A stretch of DNA of 64,000 nucleotides from Crambe crambe (lineage: Eukaryota > Porifera > Demospongiae > Poecilosclerida > Crambeidae). The notes beneath the pieces were generated by a model. It had not been told where the DNA came from. It saw only the letters and a program-made list of their open reading frames with translations, and searched no databases. The stretch lies in assembly GCA_963924555.1 (NCBI GenBank), contig OZ004586.1, positions 7,212,501 through 7,276,500 of the forward strand, written 5' to 3'. Numbering within the stretch: position 1 is the first letter of the stretch; the number at the start of each line of letters is the position of its first letter. The translations under genes were made by a program, and so were the position numbers. This document shows, in pieces, positions 8,905-20,015 of the stretch.

Positions 8905-8975
8905 TGGTAATGGTCTCCAACATTAAAAGCTAGATAATATTGCAGTGTGGTAATGGTCATCGATGTTATAAACAC
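8905..8975. repeat. Paired TGGTAATGGTC motif upstream of NLR-A (first copy)
   Basis: AGTTGGTAATGGTCTCCAAC and, about 40 bases later, GTGGTAATGGTCATC followed by ATGTTATAAAC. The pair recurs at 10044-10120 and twice upstream of each of NLR-B, C and D. It could be regulatory or a remnant of an internal duplication. Confidence 0.5.
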
Positions 8976-9739
8976 ACCTTGAGTCATATGGAGCTAGTTG
9001 GTAAAGGTTATCATTGGACAGTCCATCTAACTAGCAACATTAACAAGTGCATGTTTGGTACAGTATAGCAGTTCAGTATGCTATACCCAAAGAGTACAAT
9101 AAGCCTATATCGATGGTGAGTGGTGACCATTCATATTGACACAATGATATGCAAGAACAATGATATGCAGCATACCCATTTCTAGAAGTCTGCAGAACTG
9201 TGTTCTTTTGAGACTAAGAAAATGATGCTACCCCATGCTCTTAGATTCTGACCACAGTATCAAACATTATTCAGCGAGCACGAGCAAGTGAGCTGACTCT
9301 CAGGTCATAACTCAGGTCATGACTCATTGAAATTGTATATATATCTAGGTCTGGGTCTACACTCCAAAATGCCTGAGGGTGATAGTAGCACAACACGTGC
9401 ATAATGCACATGTTGTAATTGTGATTTCTACAGCCTTAGGCACTAGGCTAGGCTAGGCATTGGCACTAGACTATATTTAAGTGGATTGTAGGCACTAGGC
9501 TTTATCTAAGTGTTTCATGGAAGCATTACAACTTTTTATGTATGCAGTTGCCTGCCACTTGCATAACTCAACAGTGAATCTTCTAAGTAACACAAGGGGA
9601 AAAAATGAATATTAGCTCAAAAAGCCTATAGGAATACTAGCTTGCTCGCTTGCTTGCTGTGACTCAAATGTTGCACATTGCCCTAGTATATGGTACAAGT
9701 CTATGGTTACTCTTGTGGACAGATAGTCATGCAGTTACA

Positions 9740-9935
9740 ATATTCATCCAGTTCAGAATCCGAGATATAAATCCACTTCATGTGTAAACTGTCAAATTGA
9801 ATTAGAATTGAATCCGCATTAAATTCTGTGGGTTGAATTCTGGATTCAATTTCAATCTGGATAAGGTGTTTACACGTGTCACTACTCCGGATTCTGATCT
9901 GGATAAAAAGTGCCGTGTAAACAGGGCTATACTCT
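9740..9935. mobile_element. Palindromic MITE-like insertion in modules A and C
   Basis: ATCCAGTTCAGAATCCGAGA near the left end is matched by its near reverse complement CTCCGGATTCTGATCTGGAT near the right end, with GTGTAAAC/GTTTACAC also inverted. Module B lacks the sequence at the matching place (about 24190-24215); module C has it (about 39460-39645). Exact ends and target duplication are not resolved. Confidence 0.5.
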
Positions 9936-10375
9936 ATCAGCAAGAATCTCCCAAGTCACTCCATCAAAGGACATGTTTGAGATTGGTTGTCTCACATTGG
10001 GAAACTAAATGTATTAGCAAGCATTGTGCTTCCTTAGTATTATAGTATGGAAAGTTGGTAATGGTCTCCAACAGTAAAGTACGTTTTATTGCAAAGTGGT
10101 AATGGTCATCATTGTTATCAACACACTTCCTTATTCCAGGTGGATAAGCTTTCGAGCAGTAAATAATAGTTGGTAAGTGTGGTAGAAAATAGTAGGGACT
10201 CCATGCTATAAAAGAATGTTCCTTTTACTTTTCATTCATGAGTACCCCTCGTCCCAACCAAAACTTTCTTCCTACACCTTTGAAGGATCTTTAGGTATAA
10301 GAATGAGATCCACCATGCCTAACTTTAGTGAGCAGGTGATCAATAACCATTCAGTATATCTATGTAGTTACTTAC

Positions 10376-10409
10376 AGTGCAGTGTTGTTGGGAGGATCTG
10401 CAATGTCAC
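10376..10409 (-). CDS. Candidate 34-nt linker exon, NLR-A
   Basis: On the minus strand CTTTATGTAATAG|GTGACATTGC opens and ACTGCACT|gtaagt closes a 34-nt exon. Acceptor, donor and length are conserved in B, C and D. Entered in phase 1 it reads S-DIADPPNNTA. In A and C its inclusion would put the NLR exon out of frame (see findings), so here it may be skipped or vestigial. Confidence 0.45.
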
Positions 10410-10454
10410 CTATTACATAAAGAAAGAAGTACCATGATGAAAATAATTTACTTT

Positions 10455-10812
10455 TCGATCACCCACAAAATGTAAATTATATATGTAGTCTCCAGCCCAC
10501 CAGAATTCATTCACTTCATGTGCCTTTCCAAGAGCCTCAAAATAGTCACTATATAATATTGTGTGTATTTAATCCTGTTGAAGTGACTGCTATGGACACT
10601 TTGCTCTAGTGTAGTGTACAAGATAACTGGAAACTGCTTTGCGTGGAGACAGAAAGATGTCATTGACACAAATTCAAGACTGTCACATGTTTGTATGTTA
10701 GTAAGTGAAACTCAATCTTCATAATTACCACAAGCTATTCCACAACAATCTGGACAAAGAGTATGAGACTCTACATCCATACAGTGACTGAATCCAGATG
10801 GTGGTAAAGGAC
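10455..10812. pseudogene. Wrecked, palindromic CARD exon relic, module A
   Basis: Two damaged pieces of the CARD exon seen intact at 25337-25019 lie head to head. A minus-oriented 3'-end remnant (about 10455-10530) is followed by a plus-oriented remnant (about 10581-10812), recognisable by AGTGACTGCTATGGA, AACTGGAAACTGCTTTGCGT and GACAAAGAGTATGAGACTCT. Several internal deletions and stops are present, so no CARD can be made. Module C carries the same structure at about 40320-40760. Confidence 0.65.
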
Positions 10813-11159
10813 AAAGGTCATCTGTTATAAGACTGACTCAATCCCACATAACAATACCAATGTCCCTGTAAGGTGCTCTAGAGATGTTGGGAGTGATGAT
10901 ATCAAGTGCCCATAAAGACACTTTTAAGTGGACATGTCCACTATAATAGTAAATAGCATATCATGTACACACAAATATGTTCTATAGAAAATGGAGTGCT
11001 GCACTCAAGGTCGAAAGTGACAACTTATTCTAGGACATAATTAATGTTGGACCAATGCTACATCAACCTCAGTGTGCATGGTCTAAGTAATTTACAAAGG
11101 AGACCCTTGGAGTGTGTGAATGGCTACTCCTCAGTGTACTACCTAGTGCATATACTTAC

Positions 11160-11302
11160 TTCTTTCATTGGCAGTTCTTTGTATAAGCTCACAGACTTTT
11201 TCAGCAGTGTATGTATCTCCTCCTGCTAAACAAGCCTTCAAAAGGTTCTCATATGTTGCATCTGCTTTGATCTTTCCCTTCCAAACAAGTAAAACCTCTA
11301 TC
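11160..11302 (-). CDS. Death domain exon 2, NLR-A
   Basis: A TTCAG acceptor at 11303 and a gtaagt donor at 11159 bound a 143-nt exon reading IEVLLVWKGKIKADATYENL then LKACLAGGDTYTAEKVCELI. The W...ATYENLLKACL...AEKV pattern is the helix 5-6 end of a Death domain. It continues the frame of exon 1 (IIE-R) and ends in phase 1. Confidence 0.7.
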
Positions 11303-11357
11303 CTGAAGGATCATAGTTGGATATTCATGAAGTAATCCCAATCTTATGCCCACCACC

Positions 11358-11401
11358 CATAACAAACAAACAAACAAACAAACAAACAAACAAACAAACA
11401 A
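11358..11401. repeat. (AAAC)n microsatellite in the Death intron, module A
   Basis: About ten AAAC units, followed by a G9 run at 11420. Module C has a related, interrupted AAAC/AGAC tract at about 41231-41283. Confidence 0.8.
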
Positions 11402-11637
11402 CCATCAACAACAACATTTGGGGGGGGGGTGGCAAAGGTAGCATCAAAATTAGGCAGCAGGTTACTAAATATAAAGAGGAGGGAGGGGGAGGGGAATGCT
11501 CTGTCCCGGTCCCCCTAAATACACATTCTGGCTACATAACATGCTCAATTTTGTTTCCAACACATTTTATCTTTTTGAGGAGTTACATTGTTTGGGGACC
11601 TAATCTGTTATTTTATATCAGATGAAATTGTATTAAC

Positions 11638-11861
11638 CTCTCAATGATAGGTTGGGTAGGATCACGTCTGCCCACTTTTAGGATGTCTGAAATGTCAGTT
11701 CGCGTAAGATGCAATTGAACTGCCAACTTTGTCTCCCATTCAGTTATATGTTTGGCTATCTCAGGAAGATCACGATCAGAGTCCACAATCGTCTTCAACT
11801 TCCACTGCTTGGAAGGATCAATGAGTTTGTTGACATACTCCAAACACGACTCCTCACCCAT
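11638..11861 (-). CDS. Death domain exon 1 with start codon, NLR-A
   Basis: ATG at 11861 gives MGEESCLEYVNKLIDPSKQW, then the Death-domain core LPEIAKHITEWETKLAVQLH and LTRTDISDI, then DPTQPIIE and a gttaat donor at 11637. The pattern 'W..LA..L.L...DI..I....P' is typical of Death domains, which bind other Death domains of adaptors or caspase-recruiting proteins. Together with exon 2 it makes a complete domain of about 120 residues. Confidence 0.75.
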
Positions 11862-12286
11862 TATCTGAAAAATATTTCAGAAAGGCAGTCATTAGAGTCG
11901 TACATAGTTACAGACTCTCTTGATAAGATAATGTATTCATCCCAATACAGTTTCACTCTAATTAAGTGTCACTTGCTCCTTCTGGTTATAAAAACCACAT
12001 CATACAAATGTGGGTGTGTCACCATGTGACAATGCCTGGATGTGAATCTAGAGTCTGACTCTTCAACTATCAGATTTCTCCTCTGCTCTAGAGGAATTCA
12101 TTCTTTGCCTTATAACAGGTTTGCTAGGCTATGAATAATCATTAAGTAGCAGATCCAAAATCTTCTATAGGGACTAGGACATGTCCGAGTTGTTGGGCTT
12201 TCTATATAGCAAGAATCTCTTTGTCTTTGTGATTAGTCTTATGTCTTTTGTTTCGTTTTGTTCTTTTTTTCCCCCTTGTCATTCTT
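11862..12286. other. Sequence upstream of the Death exon, module A
   Basis: Presumably holds the NLR-A promoter or an upstream exon. No convincing promoter element or coding exon could be picked out. The right end is pyrimidine-rich and runs into the 71-bp array. Confidence 0.4.
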
Positions 12287-12925
12287 GTCTCTCCTCTTCC
12301 CTCCATACTCTTATTCTACACCTACTCCCTTCAAGGGGGCCTTAATAATAGCTAGTTGTCTCTCCTCTTCCCTCCATACTCTCATTCTACACCTACTCCC
12401 TTCAAGGGGGCCTTAATAATAGCTAGTTGTCTCTCCTCTTCCCTCCATACTCTTATTCTACACCTACTCCCTTCAAGGGGGCCTTAATAATAGCTAGTTG
12501 TCTCTCCTCTTCCCTCCATACTCTCATTCTACACCTACTCCCTTCAAGGGGGCCTTAATAATAGCTAGTTGTCTCTCCTCTTCCCTCCATACTCTTATTC
12601 TACACCTACTCCCTTCAAGGGGGCCTTAATAATAGCTAGTTGTCTCTCCTCTTCCCTCCATACTCTCATTCTACACCTACTCCCTTCAAGGGGGCCTTAA
12701 TAATAGCTAGTTGTCTCTCCTCTTACCTCCATACTCTTATTCTACACCTACTCCCTTCAAGGGGGCCTTAATAATAGCTAGTTGTCTCTCCTCTTCCCTC
12801 CATACTCTTATTCTACACCTACTCCCTTCAAGGGGGCCTTAATAATAGCTAGTTGTCTCTCCTCTTCCCTCCATACTCTTATTCTACACCTACTCCCTTC
12901 AAGGGGGCCTTAATAATAGCTAGTT
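12287..12925. repeat. 71-bp tandem array, nine copies
   Basis: Units start at 12287, 12358, 12429, 12500, 12571, 12642, 12713, 12784 and 12855, each exactly 71 bases and nearly identical. One site alternates TCTTATT and TCTCATT in units 1-6 (T,C,T,C,T,C) and is T in units 7-9, which points to a 142-bp dimer as the amplified unit. There are no unique spacers, so it is not a CRISPR array. Confidence 0.95.
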
Positions 12926-13669
12926 GGCCCACCTCATTGCTTGCAATAAAATTTATTAGAGAAAAAAAAAATCTCGGAATGGGACAAAAAGTATTGGCCT
13001 ATAGGATATCGGATGTCCAACTAAATTCCACATAACTCTCCTTGTATGTTTCTCAAGTGTAGCAGGATAGTATGAAGTTCCACTACCTTTTTGTGAGGGG
13101 TTTTGACAACACTCTCCCTAGTGGGAATCTGATCCATCACCTTCTGAACCCTGTGATTCCAAAATGGGAACTATTTCCTTCATCTCTTCTACTCACCACA
13201 CCTCACACCCAAAGGCTAGACTAGTCAAGCTAGGACTGCTTAGTACATCAAGCTACAGCAGACCTTGATCTATAAACCCACCTTTCAAATAGCAACTCTT
13301 GATCACTGAATGAATCGCGAACGATAGAAGAACATATCTTACCCTCTAGTTTTGCTGACTTTGCACAAACAATATTTCAATATTACTTTATGCTCTAATA
13401 GAGAAGATTTGTGGGTGCATCCGATTCTCTTCTCCTCTCGTCTAGAGGTCCTTTTGCTAACCAAAGCATTGCTTGAGGTAAGTCATGCATAAAGTTTGAC
13501 CTACCTCCCGTGTCATTCCAGGCACTCACAAATCTCCTTCCCCTCGTATGGTACTCACCTTTACCCCCCACCACCACCCTCTTGTCTGATATTAATATCA
13601 TGTTAGTTACCCATGGCCATGCTCCATCCCTTCCCCCTCCCCTTAAATGTCATCTGCATTTTCTTTGTC
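12926..13669. other. Spacer with module-end repeat
   Basis: No gene seen. The part at about 13140-13560 (with GTCCTTTTGCTAA and GCTTGAGGTAAGTC) recurs near 25640-25960, 48300-48460 and 62120-62460, always just ahead of PDZ-LIM sequence, and marks the end of each NLR module. Confidence 0.5.
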
Positions 13670-14400
13670 ACCATTAGGGGTCCTCTTGGTAGTTCCCTGG
13701 GTAAGGTGTGGCATCCTGAACAGAAACCTCTTCTTCAAGACAGTACCATCACAAGGAAACAGTATATGAACATCCGAGGGATATAGTTCAGCCCTCATCC
13801 TTGATGAGGAACGTTCTCAGACTTTCCACTCTTGCCATTCTAGGAGTAAGTCCACATCACACCACAATAGCAGCTGTAACTATTGAAATTTCATGGCTCC
13901 CATTTTAATTTAAGCTTGAGAGTTCAATGAAAAGACTAATATGGACAGTGGGACTCCTCAATGTGTCAGGACTCAGGGGGGGAAGTGTCCTGATTAGAGC
14001 AATGTCCTTATCTCATGGATGAATTTATGTTAAGAACTAGTTAAATCATAATAGATAGTTAATTCCATTCTTGTCATAATATTATTCTAAGGGTAAGTTA
14101 GCTGTGCAAAGGAGACAACACGTACTGTTAGGGTGGTCAGAGAAAAAAACTTTGTGCTGCTACATTTTTATAATTATGATTGTCTCTATAGGTTAACATC
14201 ACACTGTAATGCTGTTTAATGTCAGACGACCCTTGACCTTTCTTCCTCACCTCTTGTGTCCCTCCATTTCCTCCCAATGTTCCCTCCACTGTTACCAAGA
14301 CAACAGTGGTGGTGCCCAAGAAGGAGTCCCCCATAGCAAAGCCACCTCCCCCCACCACATCTGAAGACACCTGAGTGACACCCAACCATGCACCCTCATA
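13670..14400 (+). pseudogene. PDZ-LIM fragments (LIM1 piece and linker exon 6), copy A'
   Basis: At about 13677-13850 a worn LIM1 exon reads GPLGSSLGKVWHPEQ, keeping the Trp-His but losing most Cys residues. At about 14260-14395 linker exon 6 reads PNVPSTVTKTTVVVPKKESP then IAKPPPPTTSEDT and a stop. The order (LIM1 before exon 6) is opposite to the gene order, so these are shuffled remnants. The LIM1 piece recurs at about 26155-26330. Confidence 0.6.
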
Positions 14401-15192
14401 GGTAACTAAGTTAATAGTTAGTCCTGTGTCAGTGTGTGTGTGGTTTCTCTAACCTAACTGTCCATCTATTCTCCTCCAGTCCATATTAAATGGATTCTTC
14501 CAGTTTCAATGGAAGTTCTGATAAAAGAAAGAGGGCACACCTCTTATTTACAATGACTGCTTTTATCTCCAAGAGAGTCTTCTAGAAGGGACAGAATGGT
14601 CTCCCCATTGGGCATCTTTATTCATGGAATGGATTACACCCAATTGTAATCCATTGTACACCCAATTGTACCAATTAGCACTAACTAGGGCAATGTGCAA
14701 CATTAATTTTGACAGCGAGCAAGCAAGCAAGTTAGTGCTACAACTCTTTAAAGTACTTTGCTGTTGAGTTTATACGTAACAAAGTACTTAAATAAGCCTA
14801 GAGCCTCTACAACTACTACTATAGCAATGTGCAGCATTTGACAGTGAGCAAGTGAGCAGCTGATAGGCTCCAGTGCTTGATATTGCTAGAGTCATGTATG
14901 TTATTGTTCCAACCTGGAAGCTCCATACATACAAAGCTGTAATGCTTAGATAAGCCATAGTGTCTACAATCCACTTAGATAAGCCTTGTACCTGGCTGCC
15001 CACAAAGCTTTAGAAGTCAATCTTGAGATTACAATTTGAGCATCCCCATAGATGCAGCACATCAAAACACCAATTCTTAAAGTGGCAGTATTAAATTGTG
15101 CATAAAGAATTTTGTTTGCTTTTTTATTTGTTTGTTTGTTTATTTATTGATTTGTTTTGTTTACTTAATCAACCTTTACTCCCTACTTTTAG
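14401..15192. repeat. Module A/B junction repeat
   Basis: Holds ACCCAATTGTA repeats at 14638-14670 and the long dispersed repeat 14680-15000, whose reverse complement is recognisable at about 9430-9690 (AGGGCAATGTGCAACATT, AGCAAGCAAGC). From 14815 on it matches the left edge of the window. No gene. Confidence 0.6.
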
Positions 15193-15344
15193 ATTACCCC
15201 AGGGGGCAAGGCAGCCAAGGGAGGCATAAGATTTGGGGACTATATCATCGAGATCAACGGGGACCAAACCAAGGGTCTTCTCCACTCTGATGCCATGATG
15301 CTGATCAAGATCATAGGTGTCACTCTCCAACTAAAAGTCACCAA
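15193..15344 (+). pseudogene. PDZ exon, copy B (exon itself intact)
   Basis: TTTTAG acceptor and gtgagt donor bound a 152-nt exon reading ITPGGKAAKGGIRFGDYIIE, then INGDQTKGLLHSDAMMLIK and VTLQLKVT. This is the best PDZ exon in the window. The usual N-terminal GLGF-type loop must come from an exon not seen here. Confidence 0.75.
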
Positions 15345-16792
15345 GTGAGTCAAGCCAAACAGAATAAGCTCCAAATACGTAGTAGACACACATGGACCCA
15401 GCCTTTGGTCCTTCATAGAGAGGTTGTCCTCTTTTGGAGGGTATTTTGTATAGAGTATAATCTTAGGGTACTTATAGATTCTTGGTTGAGAAGTTTGTGT
15501 AGCGTCCTTTATTGGAAGTTCCAATAAATTTCTCCCTAGACAAACGTCTGTTTGTGTTATGGTCAAACATTTCCTACTGGTTCACTATTAATCTTCATGC
15601 TCTGTGTATGACATGGAGACTATGATGTCTTAATGCTAAGTGGATTCAAGCTTATAGACCACTGACAGCCATTAGTCCAGAGTGAATGTAAGATTATTGC
15701 CAAGTGAGGGCTACATACATAGAAATATCAGTTACTGGCCACTGTACCATTCATGGAAAAGGATAAGCAAAAATGGCATAATCGAGGGATAGTATAGCAT
15801 TGTAGGGAGCATTCAGTTAGGGTCTGGGTCTCTGTGTGTGAGGATACTTTACCCAAAATATGCTAAAGTGAAATTTTTATACACAACCAAACCTTTTTAT
15901 GATAGGGAAGTACCCAGTTATGCTGCTGACTCAGCACCTATTGAATCCACTGACCATGGAGTGGGTGAGAGGTGACAACCACCTCCCGTTCGTTCCCATG
16001 TCATCTCACTCCAGCACTGTGACTGTCTCGCCTGCAGCCCACAAGACCACTGCAGTCGTCCCTAAGAAACGTTACTTCTACTGATATTGCTGTATTTTCT
16101 GTAGCTCCTTCCCCTGAGGTGAAGTCCCAGCCTTCAGCCTTGGTGTAAGTGTATCTTTAGTAGCAGTTAATAGAACAGCCAAGCTTCTTGCATACATTAA
16201 TTAACACCATCTCTCTCTCTCTGTGCAGACCAGAGTCAGGCTTGGATTCAGGTGGAAGCTCCACTCAGCAATCTCCTGCTTTCAAGAGGATCACCATCGA
16301 GAATCAACCAACTGTTTTTAGGTAGAGTTGTATATACTATCGATGATGGGAGTGTGAGGAAAACCTCTCAAAGACCTCAGCGTGAGTTTTCCTTTATTTT
16401 TATCCCCTCCTAAGATGGGGACATCCCCCTTTACCTTTTCTCCCTGGTCTAAACATTCCACTGTTTATTTGCTAAAGGAGTCGATGGGCCTCTGATTCAA
16501 CTTGAGAAACGAAGGTTACATAGAGATAGGGTTATCGACACAGTTCTTTGTTCCATATTGCATCACATGAGCTGGCCTGTGACACTAAACAACACACTAA
16601 AAGTCAAGAAATTATTTCCTTTCAGCTCCTCCCAATGTTCTATCCACTGTTACCAAGACAACAGTGGTGGTACCCAAGAATAGCCAAGCCACCTCCCCCC
16701 ACCACTTCAACCAATTTTAGACTTGATGTATATACCCCAGTTAGTGTGCTTTATTTGGAGATAATCAAAAATTATTTTATAGGTCCAAGTGG

Positions 16793-16982
16793 AGGCAAAG
16801 TGGTGGATCGTCAAGGTGTGTGTGAAGCCTGTCAACAACCCATAAGGTAACCATTTGTTTCTCCCTCTTGGTTCCTTGCCTCGATCCTTCACTATCTCCT
16901 TCCTGTGATCTTCTCCAGGGGTCCTTTTGCTAGTGCCCTGGGTAAGGTGTGACACCCTGAACACAATAAACCCATTCTAGGG
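16793..16982 (+). pseudogene. LIM1 exons, copy B (internal deletion)
   Basis: Exon a (16793-16846) keeps CEACQQPIR. Exon b starts GPFASALGKV, meets TGA at 16950-16952, and jumps from CCTGAACAC directly to AATAAACCC at about 16964, removing the rest of the first zinc site and the start of the second. The donor ggggtgagtc remains. Confidence 0.75.
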
Positions 16983-17242
16983 GTGAGTCTATCCAGAATA
17001 GTTGGGTTCTCTCCAGTGAAACTGATCAGAGTGGTGCTTGAATACCACATTAAAGGATTCTTAAAATACATTGTTTTAACGACATGAAAGAAAAATGGGC
17101 CTGTCAGAGTGGTGTTGTACTTTTGTGTTGTAGCTCAACCATAATTATGTTATGTTTTGGTTGAAACGTTCACCAAAGGTCAAAGTACATACTTATTTCT
17201 TACTGGGCATGCTCAGTATTTATACAAATTATTATAATGCAG

Positions 17243-17512
17243 CCCAGCATCAGTGCTATGGGTCTCAACTGGCATCAGGAACACTTTTCCTGCTCACACT
17301 GTATGGCCAACTTCTCCAAAGGTAGGAATGAAAGAGAAATTGATGTGTAATTTATCTGACCTTTGACCTCAGGGTCAGGGTTCAACATGGTGTTGTTTTG
17401 TGGCGATTGTTATGGGGCCATCTGCTTTGGCTGTAGCCAGCGAATTGGAGGAAACCAGTTGTGGGTGGAGGCCCTGGACCACCAGTGGCACCCTGCATGT
17501 TTTGTTTGTGAC
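17243..17512 (+). pseudogene. LIM2 and LIM3-start exons, copy B
   Basis: 17243-17321 (GLNWHQEHFSCSHC) and 17373-17512 (CGDCYGAICFGC to WHPACFVCD) are open and match copy A almost base for base, with normal splice sites. Confidence 0.65.
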
Positions 17513-18289
17513 GTGAGTTGCTTATCTAGCAATTTATATTTAGTCTAACAACTAGAATTCAAACTTCTACTTTAACTAGACAAATGCAATGCATTGTGGG
17601 GCAAGCCTGAGCTGAATGTGATGCATGTTTCATTTTATCAAGGGTGAAACAGTGAGAATGCATGGCCTCTCTTTCTGAAGACAATCTTTGGTCTGTATTC
17701 TCTGAGCCTGGTCAACTGCTGACTTGCACTCTCCCTCAAGCACTCTCTTTTCTCTGTAGCTGTGCTTTGAGCAGGATGTCTTGCCTTCTATCTCTTACTT
17801 AAGTACTTTCTTCTTTCTGTTCAGCAATCTTGGAAGCAAGCCAAGTCTCCCTTCTACATCAGAGTTTGTCAGCTTTCTAATTTCATCCATTCTTTAGTAG
17901 CTAGCTAGCAAACCAAAATTTTCTCTGTTATTTGATGCCTGAAGCATTGTTTTCTCTGGACCAGCATATGGGAAGCATGTCTTGCTTGATTTCTTGATCT
18001 ACGTTTCCTAAGAGGTTCTTCCTTCTGTTTAGCGGTCTCACTGTGATGTAATGTTACCAGATGATTGTCACACTATTAGGACATATTATATCAAACTCCA
18101 GCAGCCAACACGCTAGTGTGGGGTTTGCTCAGGCTTGCCCCAATTAGAGAAAGTGTGGGTTATTTCTCTATTGATAGGGGCTTGCTGCAAGTGCTTTTTA
18201 TAGCTATGTACGTTCTAACATTCATACTCACCCCACAGTTATTTAAATTTTGGTTGAAAATCAAGGACAGCATCTTTTATTACTAGAAG

Positions 18290-18769
18290 TTGATTGTTAG
18301 TTTGGCGGCACCGACCCTTTACTTCAGGGGGGGAAAGGGTCTGGTAACTCTAGCATAAACGAGTTGTGTCATTACATCACAGATTACATCACCACATATA
18401 TTTCCGTGCACGTATTTGCAATTGATGGGTGGTGGTCATGCCTCAGTGTGTTTGGAGACAGGAGTTTGTAGAAGAGCGGAGAAGGGGTAGAGAAGAGGGG
18501 AGAGAGCCTGGATCTTGAGGCTGTTCTCAGAATAATTACCCCTGCTACAGTCTGTAACTATTCTGGCTTTATTCAGTCGAATCTAAATGCTTCTTGAAGC
18601 GCTCATCATGCACAGGGGAACTGTGGTCACTAGGTAGCTGTTCTGCCATCGCTACACTACAGTCTACAGCTAGCTAGCCATGCGGAAGCACGTGGGTAAT
18701 TAAGAAGAGCTTGTGCACCAATTTCTAGCAATCTGATTGGGCCGCCGTTGACACAACTCGTTTATGCTA
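18290..18769. mobile_element. Right-truncated copy of the 562-bp MITE, module B
   Basis: The left end (TTGATTGT then TAGTTTGGCGGC from 18298) is as in module A. The right terminal inverted repeat is deleted after CGTTTATGCTA, so only one terminus remains. Confidence 0.6.
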
Positions 18770-19743
18770 CAACAGTCTATGCTAAGAGCAAGGTACAAAG
18801 GTTACAACTCGCGGAGAAAAAGGTTTGTATTAAGCAAATGTTTTGCTCATTCAATATGTCTATATCATAATTTTCATTCTATCTTATCATTTCTTACTTC
18901 AATAACAACACAAATAATAGTTGATCTATAACCTACGCCTTAAATGATTTTGAATAGTCCATTGAAAAACGAGGCAGTTCTAGAGGTGAATTTACTTGAG
19001 GGCGGTGACTTGGGTTGACTGTGCAAGTTGCAGCAAACGCTTTCCTGATCTTGACTCTTTGCCGAGAGGTAGTCCATGCTTCAACATACCTTTGAAACTT
19101 TTCAGTATCCTACTTCGTGCTTCGAGATACACGGTCACAAATAGTGATAAAAACACCACCTTTTTTTAACCACGAACTGGCATACTCAAAACTAACTTCA
19201 AATCTTTTATAGCTCCACAGCAGTCTAGATTAGACCCACTAGTATCACTGCATACTATAGTTGGCCCTCTATGACTAATGGCTTTAGGCTTATAACGTCC
19301 TTGCTACACGGCCTTCTTCTCCGTCCATTTCCCCAATTTTCAGTAGACTGTGCAACGTGCAGCAAAAGGTCAGTGGCACTTCATTTTTGGATGACATCAT
19401 CCCTGACCTCAATACTATAGTATTATACTACCATGGTAACTCCTACCTGTACAGAATTAGAGATATCAACTGGTTTTCTGGCTCATCTCCTCCCAAAACA
19501 GTGCCTAGAAACGTCATTGATGGGTGTGGCACTGTGATGACACTTTGCAAATTTCGCAGTGCGCCATAATCCTTTGTTGTTTTTGTCTCAGATAATTTTA
19601 GTGACAGAATTTAAAGTTGTAATAGTTGTTCACATGAATGTTATGAAACTGTCATACCTCACTGGCATGTGTGGTTTGTTTTGTGGTTGCTGATAATATA
19701 CATTCCTGAGTACCCAATTATAGTGGGTCTTAGTGTAGACTGT

Positions 19744-19921
19744 TACAGTGGATTGCAGTGATCTTGCAACATGAAATTCAGAACACCAAACCAAAATTTA
19801 CATAGCCTCCTTTCAAAGGACTTAATTGTGGCTTTAGAGTTGGGCTACTTAAAAGGAAGCTATGTAAATTTTGGTTTGGTGTTCTGAATTTCATGTTGCA
19901 AGATCACTGCAATCCACTGTA
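19744..19921. mobile_element. 174-bp mariner-like MITE with TA duplication
   Basis: 19746-19919 is a long hairpin. CAGTGGATTGCAGTGATC at the left is the exact reverse complement of the right end, and more than 60 bases pair. It is flanked by TA on both sides. Module A has the empty site (CTGTTAAAGTTT near 5022), so insertion followed the A/B duplication. Relatives lie at 43228-43370 and 44253-44406. Confidence 0.85.
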
Positions 19922-20015
19922 AAGTTTGTGCATGCATAATGTAATGTGATGTAATGTTACCGCAGAAAAAAAAAACATTAATGTTAGAACAAATTATATT
20001 ATTCCTTTCTTTCAG

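Larger units (their letters stand above)
8723..10375. other. Intron or 5' region of NLR-A
   Basis: No exon is clearly supported. The stretch holds two copies of a paired motif (TGGTAATGGTC) at about 8907-8965 and 10046-10120, a palindromic insertion at about 9740-9935, and an inverted copy of the module-junction repeat at about 9430-9690. It matches module C (38484-40260) closely and module B only in part. Confidence 0.5.

Noticed and set aside
8652..8987. 111-codon minus frame starting MTQGVFITSMTITTLQYYL
   Set aside because: It overlaps the NLR start in another frame and depends on the TGGTAATGGTC motif pair; the frame is not kept in B and D.
10216..10437. Conserved block GTTAGGCATGGTGGATCTC...CCTTCAAAGgtgtag (minus) as an additional NLR exon
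   Set aside because: In the phase left by the 34-nt exon it meets TAA within ten codons in A, B and C, and the donor is lost in D. It could end a short isoform but is not supported as a linker exon.
12287..12925. CRISPR-like regular repeats
   Set aside because: The units are contiguous and identical throughout, with no unique spacers; it is a satellite.
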